Assembly: GCA_005408345.1 (NCBI GenBank)
Contig: SEMN01000012.1
Span: 2,492,501 to 2,556,500 of the forward strand
Direction: 5' to 3'
Origin: Macquaria australasica
Taxonomy: Eukaryota; Chordata; Actinopteri; Centrarchiformes; Percichthyidae
Length of the DNA stretch: 64,000 nt
Shown here: piece by piece, positions 49,509 to 60,356 of the stretch
Position numbering within the stretch: the first letter of the stretch is position 1
How the letters are laid out: every line of letters begins with the position of its first letter
Notes under the pieces: model-generated
Seen by the model: the letters and a program-made list of their open reading frames with translations, nothing else
Databases searched by the model: none
What the model was told of the DNA's origin: nothing
Made by a program: the position numbers and the translations under genes

Positions 49509-52500
49509 GTAAGTTTGACTTCTGTCCAGTGTGATTGTGACACTTTATTGTCATCAGAAGTAGTCTCCAACTTCATGTCGTTTCAATGAGAGGGAAGTAA
49601 TCATCACCCACTTGTGTTTAAAATGTTTTGCGACAAGATAAAGAAAAAAAATTTGATAAAGTTAACGTAAAACACCACGCGGCTGAACCATCAAAGTAAA
49701 AATTAGTATGTTAATGGTAAAAATCAACAGTTTGTGGTTGAGGTTTTGGAGGTTCAAGGTTTCTGCAGAACAAACAACATTCCTTTGGCATAGTTATTCC
49801 AGCCCAGAGCTTTTGCGCTCCCGATATAGCCCAACTTATCAGATCCTGTATGATAATAGTCGGCCCCCCAAATGGCCTTTGCAACAAAGAGTGACTATTT
49901 TTACAACTCTTCTGCTCGTTGATGTCGCACTTATTTCAAGTTGAAAGTTTTTAAACCTAAAAATGGGCAAAATAAAAGAAGTATATATATGATTTTGTGG
50001 AATAAACTGGTCATTCACTGTTTTATTTATTTTTTGTTCTTTTCCACTCAGTCACTTCCAAAGTTAAAAAAAAGATAAACAGAAAAAGAGAGAGGGAAGC
50101 ACAGTGGATATTTGTAGTCCACTTATTTTCACTTCACTGCTAATTGAAAATGAGAAAAAAATTGTCTCTTCAATACATCTGTTGAGTGTAAAAGCTCACT
50201 CTTGGCCTTAAAATAGTATCTTAACTCTTTTTCGAGAGCTTTCAACCGCATCTCGTAGTCTTCCTCTGTGGATGGAGTTTACTTGCTGGTCATCTCCATG
50301 ACAACTGAGCAAACTCCATCCAGCTGAGGAAGACCACAAGATGAATTTGAAAGTGCCGGAAAAAGCTAGTAAGTAAAAAGTAAGTAATTCTTTTTTGTGA
50401 AAGTAGTATGATCATGATAACTAACAGTTGATTCATGTGTAACTTCTCACCCCTGATGGTTTAACATTTTGCTGTTGCTTAATAGAAAAATCCACATGGG
50501 GCGTTATCCCATTTAGAGTAGCATGTACAGCGCAGACTGAAAAATATTCACGTGCTTTGACTTTTCTATTCCCTTGTTTGATTAATTAATCAGATTTTTA
50601 ATATATAAGTAAATGATATCGTATTAAAAACACCTGTGCAGTGGAGCTCTTATTAATTATTTGTCCTGATCAATGCATAACAAATCAGAAAATATGACTC
50701 AGAGTAATATTTGTGTAACATATTCAGGAGTTAAGAACACTAGGTGTTTGCTAAAACAAGAAAATCAAAGTGAAAAAGCCTCTATTTCACTTTTCTTGTG
50801 ACTGTCAAAATAATTATAATTAAGTATTAGATTTTAGTAACACTATAAAGCTTCTGTTATTTCATTCCATCAGCCGGATGTTTTAAGGTATGGAGTAAAA
50901 ATATTTCTACAAAAGCCGTCACTATACTCAGCTAATAGATGGTGTCTTATGTTGTTCATATTGTGAAGCCCTTTGAGGCAAACTTGTGATTTTGAGAGTA
51001 TATGAATAAAATTCAAGTACATTTTTAAATCTTGACTCGTGTGCTGCTGCCTGTAATGTTTGTTATTTACTTTTAATCAAGTTGATATGGAATATAGCTG
51101 ATAAACCAAACAAGCTGGCTGAAAACTGTGTATCAGACAAAAAAGGTTGTACTCAAAAAAAAAAGAAGAAGAAGATAAAAATCCATCAGGTCCTATATTT
51201 TCTTTGATAGGGAGACTTTCACTTCTCATCTGCGAGAGGAAATCAAGGCACAGACGTGAGACAAGGGAGGTTTGGGTAGAAAAGCAGCAAGCAGGATCCA
51301 CTCGCACATGTGGTTGCAGAGATATTACTAAATAAACCTCTTTTGCAAATCCCTCTCATTCCCAGTGCTGTGTTGCTCATTGGCCACGAGTCCTGAATGA
51401 CTGTGAATGAATGTTCCACCTAGCTTCCACAATTTGTGACTAGTAGCCAGTGTTGCCAGATTGGGTAGTTTTCGGCCCTTTTTATTTTATTGGGCGGGTT
51501 GTGATCATTTGGGCTACTTTTTGTTTCACCTACAAAAGGTTAGGCTATTCTTTATTTATTAGGCTATTCCCATGGGCTTCTACAATTCCCTCCTCTCCTC
51601 TTATTAGTTAGATTGAGATTAACAGGGCACTAACTTCAGTAGGCTGGGCTTGACATGCAGTGACTGATAACTGGTTAACAACTGTTCAAAACCAAATGTC
51701 ATTTCAGTTAATTATAACTAGGTTGAACCTTTTTCCCTATTCAGATTATTATTTGATCATAGCTCTGTGAAAATACTTTTTTTTTTTAAGTTTGTAACTG
51801 TTCATATAAGTGTTGACTTTGAACTTTTATTGCAACTTGGATGTAATTATCCAAAAGACTTTGCAGAAGAAAAAATCCTTTAAAAATCATTGCACACTGC
51901 TGAGCACTAGGCTCAATGATTGCAATGCCATGATGTATGCTAAACAAAACAATAGGATTTTTAGCCTGTGTGTAGCTGCTCTTCAACACACTCTTTAATA
52001 TTATTTACAGCTCATCCCTTGTCTAATAACCTGATGGTGAAGCAAGGTGGAAGCTTCAGAGTAGAGCTGGGTGATTGGATGAATATATTGGATTGTTTTT
52101 GGCTGATATAACATCCTATATTTTGGTATTTAAAATTTTTGCCTCCTCGAGCAATTTTAAGTGTTAAATGTTGAAATTAATAAAATGTGGAAAAAGTGAG
52201 GGGGGTCACCTGAATACTTTAATAACCCAATGCATGTGTGACAGATCTTGTAGCTTCTCTTTTTTTTTTTTTCCTCTCATCTCGGTGTATTTGTATTTCC
52301 ACTCCATATTTGCATGTCCTGACAATGCGGCCTCCTTCTCCGGGTTTAGAACAAAGCCGTACCCTCGCTGTCGTTTGCATCTAGCAGCCTGTTTTTCCAC
52401 GAACGCTGCCTGCTCGCTGAATAACTGATGGCCACTTCACTGGCCTGGCGACGACATTTACATATCAGGCAGGTTGTCTCAGCCTTACCTGCCATATATC

Positions 52501-53714
52501 ATCATTGTAGTAAATCGTGTGTGTGTGTGTGCATGGTAGAGGGAACGAGAAAGAAGAGGGAAGGCTCCTCTGTTGGTACTGGAGCGCAGTTATTTTTATT
52601 TGGATTTTTAAGTGTTTAATGAGGAGTTTAATTTGAACCATGACTCTAGAGGTAAGAGTTCTGTTAAATTGATTGTACTCTCTATTCCCAGACTACAAGA
52701 CTGCAATTAATTAGTGCATTTTTCACACTACATCCCTTGGTGAAATTAAGCTTAGATGCCCCAAATTGTGAAGTGGAGTCTGTGTTCATTATTATCTCAT
52801 CTATCTGGTAACAAAAGAAGAATTAGTTCTGACATGGCATCCTCTTCTCAGCTGATCTTCGTAGTGTTTCCTGGTGTAGATTTTTGCCCTTGGACTATCT
52901 GTGAGAGAGCTGTTACAGGTTAAGCTTACTGCACAGTGGGATAAGAGTTTTCCCGGCCTGTTTAGCTCATGAGTAACCCGGCAAGTGTTATTATCTTCCA
53001 CTTGGAGGAAGATGAAAAATAGCATCACTAGATTATACTGTATGTTATTATCTCAGGCATTAATCAGTTCTTTTTATTTAGAGTAGCCTAAAGGGTTGAA
53101 AAGCGCTATGTTTGCCTATCAGGGCTGTTGTGTGATGTTAAAGTGGCTCTTCACACCTCTTCTACCTGCAAGGCCGAAGCCACTGGCCCATTCACCTTCA
53201 AAGCCTCTCTAAAGGCCAGGGGAAACCCCAGGCGATGACCAGCACAGGATTGCCCACTCCACAGTGACTTTAAGGGAGAACAGAGTGGGACTACGTAGTT
53301 GTTAGGTGCTCACTTTTGTTACTTGAGGCTGATTGGTAAAATCATGCTTAACTGTAGCTGCAGTAGCAGAGAAATGGCTCATGAAAGTCTTGCTGAACTG
53401 TTCAAAAGGAAAGTTTTGGCAAACACGGCACGGCCCATACCCAAGTTTGTCGAATTTAAGGAGCAGCAGAGAGTGAGATTTTATAAAACTAGAACACATA
53501 GTTTCTCTTTGCGCACATTTGAGTCCTGAAGAACAATACTGGCCCTCTTTTCTGAGCCTTGCACGCAGTAACATTATAGAACTTTTTGTAGGAACTCTTT
53601 CGTGAACCAAAACTGTGCACCTGCACTCCACAAAATGCCTAAAATTACTACAGCTCTACCTGTTTTAATCAGGAACATTTCTTCAGTAGAAAATAGTCCC
53701 AATGAAAAATGCTG
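49509..53714. other. Intronic stretch upstream of the RGS coding exons
   Basis: About 4.2 kb, AT-rich, with no supported exon. A short GT run lies at about 52517-52531 and T-rich runs occur at about 51777 and 52260. Nothing else is recognised. Confidence 0.45.
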
Positions 53715-53717
53715 ACA

Positions 53718-53930
53718 GGGAGATTAGTCGATTAATCGCTTAGTCAATGGACTGAGGAATGAATCGCCAAAAATTTTGATAATTGATTAATAATTTCAGT
53801 CATTTTTCAAGCAAAAAATACCAAACATTCACTGGTTATATGACAGTAAATTGAATATCTTAAGGTTTTAGACTGTTAGTCGGACAAAACAAGCAAATTG
53901 ATAACATTGCTGTGGCTTCTGAGAAATTAA
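53718..53930. repeat. Interspersed repeat family C, copy 3
   Basis: AGATTAGTCGATTAATCGCT, GATAATTGATTAATAATTTC, CATTCACTGGTTATATGACA and GACTGTTAGTCGGACAAAAC belong to the same family as copies at 47.5 and 56.8 kb. Confidence 0.6.
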
Positions 53931-53961
53931 TATAATAACTTTGGTGATCATCATCTAAATT

Positions 53962-54072
53962 TGTCCTGGGTGTACCCCGCCTCTCTCCCAGTGTCAGCTG
54001 GGATTGGCTCCAGCCCCCCGCGACCCTCTAAGAGGATAAGCGGTAAAGAAAATGGATGGATGGATGGATGGT
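53962..54072 (+). mobile_element. Retroposon 3' tail with (GGAT)n end
   Basis: GTCCTGGGTGTACCCCGCCT, CAGTGTCAGCTGGGATTGG, CCCCCCGCGACCCTCTAAG and GGATAAGCGGTAAAGAAAAT followed by GGATGGATGG repeats. This is the tail of a very widespread vertebrate/teleost retroposon, recognised from general knowledge. Only the 3' end is present. Confidence 0.7.
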
Positions 54073-54104
54073 GATCATCAGATCATTTTTTTATTTATTT
54101 GTCT

Positions 54105-54250
54105 AATACTTTACTTTATGATCAAATACCTGCAAAACTAAAAACATTCCCATCAGCCTCAGCTGTACTTGTGGCTAATCAGCAAAAACTAAGATGGTGA
54201 ATATGGTAAACATTATACCTGCTAGACAGCAGCCTCACAGCCATGCTAAC
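54105..54250 (+). repeat. Interspersed repeat family A, copy 4 (partial)
   Basis: AAATACCTGCAAAACTAAAA, CCATCAGCCTCAGCTGTACT, TATGGTAAACATTATACCTG and GCAGCCTCACAG align with copy 5 at 59.6 kb. Confidence 0.65.
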
Positions 54251-54792
54251 TGCTGACCACATACTGTACATTTTCATTACGTTTCATTCATGAAAGAAAA
54301 AAAATTCAGAAACAGAAACATCAAAGCATTAGCAGAAACCACAATACTGAGGATCTGCAATGGAATGATGAGCTGGTCTCATTTAAAACAAATCAAAGTC
54401 CATCAGACAACAGCAGTACGCTCAGTGTGACCACAGGGTCACTGTATAAAAGCAGTACCACGTTATTTACGTGTTTGTTGTGTGTCCCTGTTTAAATCCT
54501 CATCTCCTGCCTGTGCAAAGGATGTTGCACATTCTGAGGCAACAACAGGCCGGATAGAAGATGAATATAGAGAGAGCTGGATTGGTTAACGTGAGCGTGC
54601 ATCAATTTGTGTATTTTGTTGCACAAGCATGTCTGTCCGTATACGTGATGTGTAGACCCTGTTTCTCTGTCTGTGTCTGCGCCCATTGAAATGAATGTGA
54701 AGTGTCTGTCAAAACTAAGTGAAAGAGTTTGGCTTAATGCCAGAAACCCTCGTACCGTACAAGGAAGGGAATCCTCTCTGTCCTGCTCGAGT

Positions 54793-54793
<1 letters not shown>

Positions 54794-54851
<58 letters not shown>

Positions 54852-54886
54852 TCATTCATCTCTCTCTCACACACACACACACACAG
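54794..54886. repeat. (CT)n microsatellite followed by (CA)n
   Basis: A CT run covers 54794-54848, then a short spacer, then CTCT/CA at 54860-54885. Serine/leucine-rich open frames across it are artefacts. Confidence 0.95.
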
Positions 54887-55101
54887 TTTCTTTTATTTAA
54901 TAGGAATATATCTAATATATCTTATATTTTATTTAATAGATCTAATAAGATATATTGCTGGTGAGCCACAAGTAAAACATGATGGAGACCAAATTTAAAA
55001 CTGCACTCTCTGTTATATTATTATTCATTTGAAGGGTATTTAACTTAGTTTGTTTTCTGCGTGCATCCACTGCAAAGCCCCGGAGTGTGAGTGGAGTGGA
55101 G

Positions 55102-55208
55102 ATGAGAAAAAGGCAGGCGGCACACATCGAGGCCCCACCCCAGGCCCCTGGACAGCCCCGACCCAACACCTGCTGCCTCTGCTGGTGCGGCTGCTGCAAG
55201 TGTCTCTG
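55102..55208 (+). CDS. rgs17: RGS gene coding exon 1 (MRKRQ and cysteine string)
   Basis: It encodes residues 1-35 and two bases of codon 36. The start is fixed by the family's MRKRQ opening; there is no better upstream ATG in frame. It ends CTC TG before GTAAGAAA. The upstream acceptor is unresolved: candidates are after CTTAG (55048) or TGCAAAG (55077). Confidence 0.9.
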
Positions 55209-58200
55209 GTAAGAAAATACTATACTACTCATTGATTACCGTGGGTCCTTTAGAGTCAAGGCCAGCAGGTTTAAAGGGCCATGCCAGTGATTTTGCAGGC
55301 AGAAAACCAGGTTTTTGGTAGTTGAATGTTTAGAACAATATTTGGTACAAGAAACAGCTTGTCTGTGGTAAAGGTGTGTGCGAAAGATAATTATGGGAGT
55401 ATAGAGGATGATTTTATTTTTCACTGTTGGTGTTTTTGTGTACTGGTTGGGGTTCTGCTTTGCTGTAGATCAACAATACTGAAGTACTCAAGCCCTGTGA
55501 CATTCATTTTAAGTGACGTGTTTTTGGGGGAGTGAATAGAAATTATGCAGAAATTAATTACACCTTAATGCATTTGCTCAGTTTCTTGCAAAAGGAAACT
55601 TCAGTCGGGCGATCACACAGGTTTCAACTCAGTGCCTTTAGTTCAAGGAAGGCCTGTCTCCTTAGTACTCCAACATGCAGCAGTTTCAGAGGAGACACGG
55701 AGGAGATGAGATAGGTGTGGTGGTATGAATTACAAGGCCAGGGCCTTGATACTATTTTACGTGAAGTGAAATCTTTTTTTAGGAAGGCAGGATGGTTGGT
55801 AATGCAAATGCTATAAGAAAAAAAAAGGAAAGCCAGGTATTTCCCTTTTTTATGCCATGTTACTCTATTTAAATAAGTGCGTGAATAGTGGGACAGTGAC
55901 ACGGTCTTCATTGTTTTAGCTTGAGCCCATGGGTTTGAAATTAAACTCAGTGGTACTGACTTTGAGCTTTGAAGGAATACCTTAGCTTTTACCTTAGCTT
56001 AGCATAAAGACTGGAACCATCTAAGGGGGAAACAAGTCTGCCTACCACCATGCCACCTCTAAATTTTATTTGCATGTAATATCTTGTTTGTTTAAACTGG
56101 ACACCAACAGACAGGTAAAAAACAAGTTTTGGTTTGACAGGGTTCCACCAGAGACTCCAGGTTAGTGACCTCCTGGAGTCTCAGGTGGTTCCCCGTAGGT
56201 CAAATAATAGCTCCAGCACGTAACTCCCCATAAAACAAAAACTTGTCGTTTTTGCATTTATGTTTGTCTACAGAGGAGACAAACAAAGGAGAGATAACGT
56301 GTTAGTTAGGGAACTTTAGAGGCGCTGTATGTGGATTTTTTTAAACTTTGGACAGACCCAGGCTAGCTGTTTCCCCCTGCTTCCAGTCTTTGTGCTAAGC
56401 TAAGCTAACTGCCTATTGGCTCTAGCTTTATATTTACCATATGGACATCTTTTCATCTACCTTTAGTGTATTTCCCAACCTATTCCATTAAGGGTGTCTG
56501 AAGTATTTATACCCATGTTGGATGACCATTGTAGGACTCGTTCTATTTGTACAGTCCCCAATTTATAGGACAGTGCAGCAGGACAATGATTTAATGGCAG
56601 AAGTGTAGATGTAATGACTGGTCAAGCTAGTCACGCAATCTTAAATCAGTTTAATATGTTTCACTTTGTTAGGACCAGACACCAGACCTGTGGCTGCAGC
56701 ACAGGTGACGTTTATGGGTGGTACACTTCAGGCAATCAATGTATAAAAAGGGCTATAATCCTTACAAGAGCTGAAAGGACTGTTTGATTAATTGATTAGT
56801 GGAGTGACCATTTTGATAATCGATTAATCATCGAATCATTCTGTAAGCAAAATGCCAAAAATTCAGTGGTTGTGTATTTGCTGTTTTTCTTTGGGTTTTG
56901 GAAGCAAAAGCAAAACAAGCTATTTAAATATGTCAACTTGGGCTCTGGGAAATTGTCCTGGGCATTTGGAGCATCTTATTTAGAACATTTTATAAACCAA
57001 ACAATTTTTTGATTAATCAGGAAAATAATGGGCAGATTAATTGATGATGAAAATAATCATTAGTTGCAGCTTTAATTCTGTTCACCTGATGTGCATGTAG
57101 ACATTCTCAAATTAAAGAGTTCACAGCCACAACGCAAGAAAAAATGTGTCCGTGTCCTAATATTTACAGATTGCACTGTAGGTCAGAACCTTGCACAAAG
57201 ACTTGCTGCACCACATTGCCCCTGAGCAAGGCACCAAAACCAGTAACTGCTGTGTGGCTCCTACAGCTGCCTCACTGTGGCAGGAGAGAGGAGTGAATAA
57301 AACATTGTTTTCAGGCAGTGAATGTGCTGCTTCTTTCACACCACTTCATCTGAAGTGGTGGCAGCTTGTGGACTGGGCCCGTAGTGAGTGCTCTGTGACT
57401 CTGCTGTGTGTGTGTGTGTGTTTCAATCAAATGCTGGTGTCAGATCTCCAGAGTGAGCCTTTGAAAATTGTCTTCAGCACCCTATATGTTTATTTATTTT
57501 TGGTGTTAAGGCTGACGGATAATTTGCCTTTTCAGTGCACGTTTGTGCTCTCTGTGTCACTTTTTTTTTTTTTTACTATCATGCTGAGTCAAGTGGTAGA
57601 GATCTGTGTGAGTGTGTGAGTCACAGGAGATCTCGTCTGCCGCTGTAGTGAAGTTTTAGACACTGAGGGTGAGTGTGTACAAAAGTGTTAATGAGTCATG
57701 GCATACTGTTACATTTTGTTTTTTAATCCATCCTCTCTTCTCTGTTTTTTCTCTACTTTCTAACACCCCCACCCCCCCACCCTCTAACCCCTCGTCGCAC
57801 AAGACCCTTATCTAGTTGGCCTGCCTTCTATTTCCATCCACACATCACATGCAAAACAGCTGTGAAGAACAGCCTGTATATTTAGCTGTATTGTGAGGGC
57901 GCCGGGGGGCTGTGGATAGCTTAGCCCATTACTGCCGCACAATGGGGACTTTGACAAGAGACAGCAAGAGGAAGGAAAGATCCTCCATGGTGGGACAAAA
58001 ATAGAGAGCTCAGTGTGTGTTGCATTGTGGACCCAGCAAGTGTGACTGAGCTACGTTAGACAGAGAGGCTACCGTGTGTGTTTCGTGTATTTTCAAGTGT
58101 GTGTTTCGTGTGCGTTTAAAAGGCTTTAACTGAAGCTTTATTGTTTTAGCGACTTTGGAATGTGTGGCAGCGTTTACTGTAGATTATTTCCGTCGGTAGA

Positions 58201-60356
58201 AGCTCACACTGATGCTTCCCGGTGTGAGTAGAGCTGCAACTGACAAATGCTTTCATTGTTGATTTATCCACCTGTTATTTTCTTGATCAGTCGATTAATC
58301 GTTTGGGCTATAAAATGTTTGAAAATTGTAAAAAGCGATGATCACAATTTCTAACAGCCCAAGGTGATGTCTTTAAATTGCTCGTTATAGTATGTAGTTA
58401 CTAATCAACTAGTAGTTTCAGCTCTAGAACGGAGAGATTAGTGCATACGGGGCTGTGGATCAAAACCTTCTTGGGTTGTGACCCGTTATTAAATATTGCT
58501 GACTTGCGCACTCCATGGCAGGCTGCACATGGTGGTGAACAACAAAGGGGTGCTCCAACAATGTATCACTGCGCTTTCATAAAGTTTGGGGACTTGCAAG
58601 TGACCGATTAAAGAAAGAATGGTCAAAATTGAAGCAGCAGAGACCGAGATATATTCACTTTTAGTCTTTAGTGTGGGTCAAACTCCAAAAACATTGGATC
58701 CAATATAACGTACCTCAATAGACCCTGCCATTTCAAACTTGATGTCCCCACTTTGCAATGCAGGGTTTCTGTTATTAAGTCCCCAAGCCCAAGCTGAAGA
58801 GATGTCGCTTGAGTCGGTTGCTCCTCCAGAGCCTCCTCCGGAGACAGTACCTGCTGATACTGATAGTGGACGACAATTAATTGGAACTCTTCATCTACAA
58901 GTTAATCTAATGATAACTCAAGCATGTCCATTTAAAATGGCAGAAACGTCCAGTCTTTTGTTTTGGCAAACATAATAATTTCTTGTCTCCAATCCAGGAA
59001 TGAAGACAGGATGGAGAGGAGTGAACGACAGACCTGCACCAAGATGGACAGTATTGAAGCTGCAGAAGAACAGTGAGTCGAGCCATCATCTCTCCAGTCT
59101 TGCATGTTTGTGTCAGTATGATTGTTTGCCTCCGTCAATCTCACACACATGCGTGTCTTTGTTTTTTTGTATGTCCGACTGTAGACACCCCAGTCTAGAG
59201 GAGTTGCTGTCGTGGTCACGGAGCTTTGAGATGATGCTGCGCTCGTTGGAGGGCCGGGAGATCTTCAGGGAGTTCCTGCGCTCAGAGTACAGCGAGGACA
59301 ACCTGCTTTTCTGGTTGGCCTGCGAAGAGCTGAAAAAGGAGATGGATCCCTCAGTGGTGGAGGAGAAGGCCAGGATCATATACGAAGACTACGTGTCCAT
59401 ATTATCACCCAAAGAGGTACCAGCTGTGTTTGTGTTGATTCAGCAGAAGTGAGCCACCACAGAAATACAGCAAAAAAAAAGCCTTTTTGCTCAAAGATTG
59501 CTGGTGAAATCAAAAATAATTTAACCTAGTTTCCTCCCAGAGGACAGAAAGAAGCATTAGCGTAGCTCTACGGATGGCAGTGTTGGTCTGTTGTTCGGTC
59601 AGTCGACCATTTTGTCAGACTGAAATATCTCAGCAACTATTGGATGGATTGCTGTGAAATGTGGTACGGACATTCATGGTCCTCAGATGATGAATCCTAA
59701 TGACTTTTCATGTAGCGCCATCATCAGGTCAAATTTAATTGTCCAATGCTTTGGTTTATGACCCAGATACCTGCAAAACTAAAAACATCCCCATCAGCCT
59801 CAGCTGTACTTTGTTTTTAGTGCTAATTAGCAAACATTAACATACTAACACGCTAAACTAAGGTGGTGAACATGGTAAACATAACACCTGTTGATCAGCA
59901 TGTTAGCTTTGTCATTTTGAGCATGTCAGCATGATGACCTTAGTCACAGCCTCACAAAGCCGCTAGCATGGCTGTAGACTGCTAGTCTTGTTAAGAACCC
60001 AAATAGTGGTCTGCCAGGTTGTTGCCAGCTTAATAAAATGTAACTGTTAATGTTTAGCACATCTTTCTGTGGAGTCTGTGTAAAGTCTTAATAAAGCCAC
60101 TGGTACTCTACAAACCACTTAAAAAGCCACTTTGGTTTCTAAATTGATTTTGTTTTCCTTACTCCAGGTGAGTCTGGACTCGCGGGTCAGAGAAGGAATA
60201 AACCAGACCCTGGCAGAGCCCAGCAACCTGATGTACGAGGAGGCCCAGTTCCAGATCTACACCCTGATGCACCGCGACTCCTACCCCCGTTTCCTCAACT
60301 CCTCCGTTTACAGAGACCTCCTGGCCAACAGGAGGCGCACCTGCCTCGACACCTAG
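55102..60356 (+). CDS. rgs17: RZ-subfamily regulator of G-protein signalling, RGS17-like (four coding exons, 200 aa)
   Basis: The protein would act at membranes as a GTPase-activating protein for Gi/Go/Gz alpha subunits, ending signals from receptors such as opioid receptors. Joining 55102-55208, 58998-59072, 59185-59416 and 60168-60356 gives 600 coding bases plus TAG with phases 2, 2, 0. Residues 1-5 (MRKRQ) match the start of RGS17 and RGS20. Residues 23-36 are the palmitoylation-type cysteine string, here C24, C25, C27, C29, C31, C32 and C34. The RGS domain covers about 68-186. SEDNLLFW carries N100, and S140 stands in VSLDS where most RGS families have Asn, a mark of the RZ group. L171, D175, S176 and R179 occupy the conserved G-alpha-contact segment. 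QAPG, TKMDSI and MYEEAQ favour RGS17; VREGIN, IYEDYVS and LWNE resemble RGS19. The tail NRRRTCLDT lacks the Ser/Glu-rich end of mammalian RGS17. The subfamily is certain; the paralogue is probable. Confidence 0.92.
55975..56475. repeat. Family B fold-back repeat with central hairpin
   Basis: CTTAGCTTAGCATAAAGACT at the left is inverted as AGTCTTTGTGCTAAGCTAAG at the right (near 56385-56404), and the arms stay similar for roughly 100 bases (GGGGGAAACA against TGTTTCCCCC; CCACCTCTAAATTT against AACTTTAGAGG). Between them GAGACTCCAGG (56151-56161) pairs perfectly with CCTGGAGTCTC (56172-56182). It lies in the first coding intron of the RGS gene. Confidence 0.7.
56767..57076. repeat. Interspersed repeat family C, copy 4
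   Basis: It begins near AGAGCTGAAAGGACTG, contains TTGATTAATTGATTAG and TAATCGATTAATCATCG, and ends TAATCATTAGTTGCAGCTTTA. The inverted ends (AGCTGAAA and TTGCAGCT) are degenerate. Confidence 0.65.
58229..58426. repeat. Interspersed repeat family C, copy 5 (complete ends)
   Basis: TAGAGCTGCAACT (58229-58241) and AGTTTCAGCTCTA (58414-58426) are inverted with 12 of 13 positions paired, giving a 198 bp element. It contains CAGTCGATTAATCGTTTGGG. These are the best-preserved terminal repeats of the family and suggest a hAT-type MITE. Confidence 0.7.
58480..58735. repeat. Unclassified repeat-like segment in the RGS intron
   Basis: CAGCAGAGACCGAGATATAT, TTTAGTGTGGGTCAAACTCC and CCAATATAACGTACCTCAAT look like a common teleost repeat, recognised from general knowledge with only one copy in this window. 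The frame at 58739-58975 beyond it has no family motif or splice support. Confidence 0.35.
58998..59072 (+). CDS. rgs17: RGS gene coding exon 2 (linker)
   Basis: The acceptor is TCTCCAATCCAG and the donor is CA followed by GTGAGTCG. It encodes the end of W36 through E60 and two bases of Q61. NEDRMERSERQTCTKMDSIE corresponds to the linker between the cysteine string and the RGS domain; TKMDSI parallels RGS17's TKMESI. Confidence 0.9.
59185..59416 (+). CDS. rgs17: RGS gene coding exon 3 (first half of the RGS domain)
   Basis: The acceptor is TATGTCCGACTGTAG and the donor is AAAGAG followed by GTACCAG. It encodes residues 62-138, including LEELLSWSRSFEMM, the IFREFLRSEYSEDNLLFW helix and IIYEDYVSILSPKE. 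The intron after SPKE is a conserved RGS-family position. Confidence 0.95.
59560..59988 (+). repeat. Interspersed repeat family A, copy 5
   Basis: GCTCTACGGATGGCAGTG, GAAATATCTCAGCAACTATT, TCATGTAGCGCCATCATC, TACCTGCAAAACTAAAAAC and GAGCATGTCAGCATGATG. It is the most complete plus-orientation copy and sits inside the last RGS intron. Confidence 0.75.
60168..60356 (+). CDS. rgs17: RGS gene coding exon 4 (end of RGS domain and stop)
   Basis: The acceptor is TTTTCCTTACTCCAG. It encodes residues 139-200 from VSLDSRVREGIN to the G-alpha-contact segment IYTLMHRDSYPRFLNS and a basic tail RRRTCLDT, then TAG. Confidence 0.95.
   Translation: MSLDSRVREGINQTLAEPSNLMYEEAQFQIYTLMHRDSYPRFLNSSVYRDLLANRRRTCLDT

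Noticed and set aside
58739..58975. 78-codon frame with a PPEPPPE segment upstream of RGS coding exon 2
   Set aside because: No acceptor or donor joins it to the RGS frame, and it follows a repeat-like segment; the exon 1 to exon 2 join already gives a complete family-like protein.
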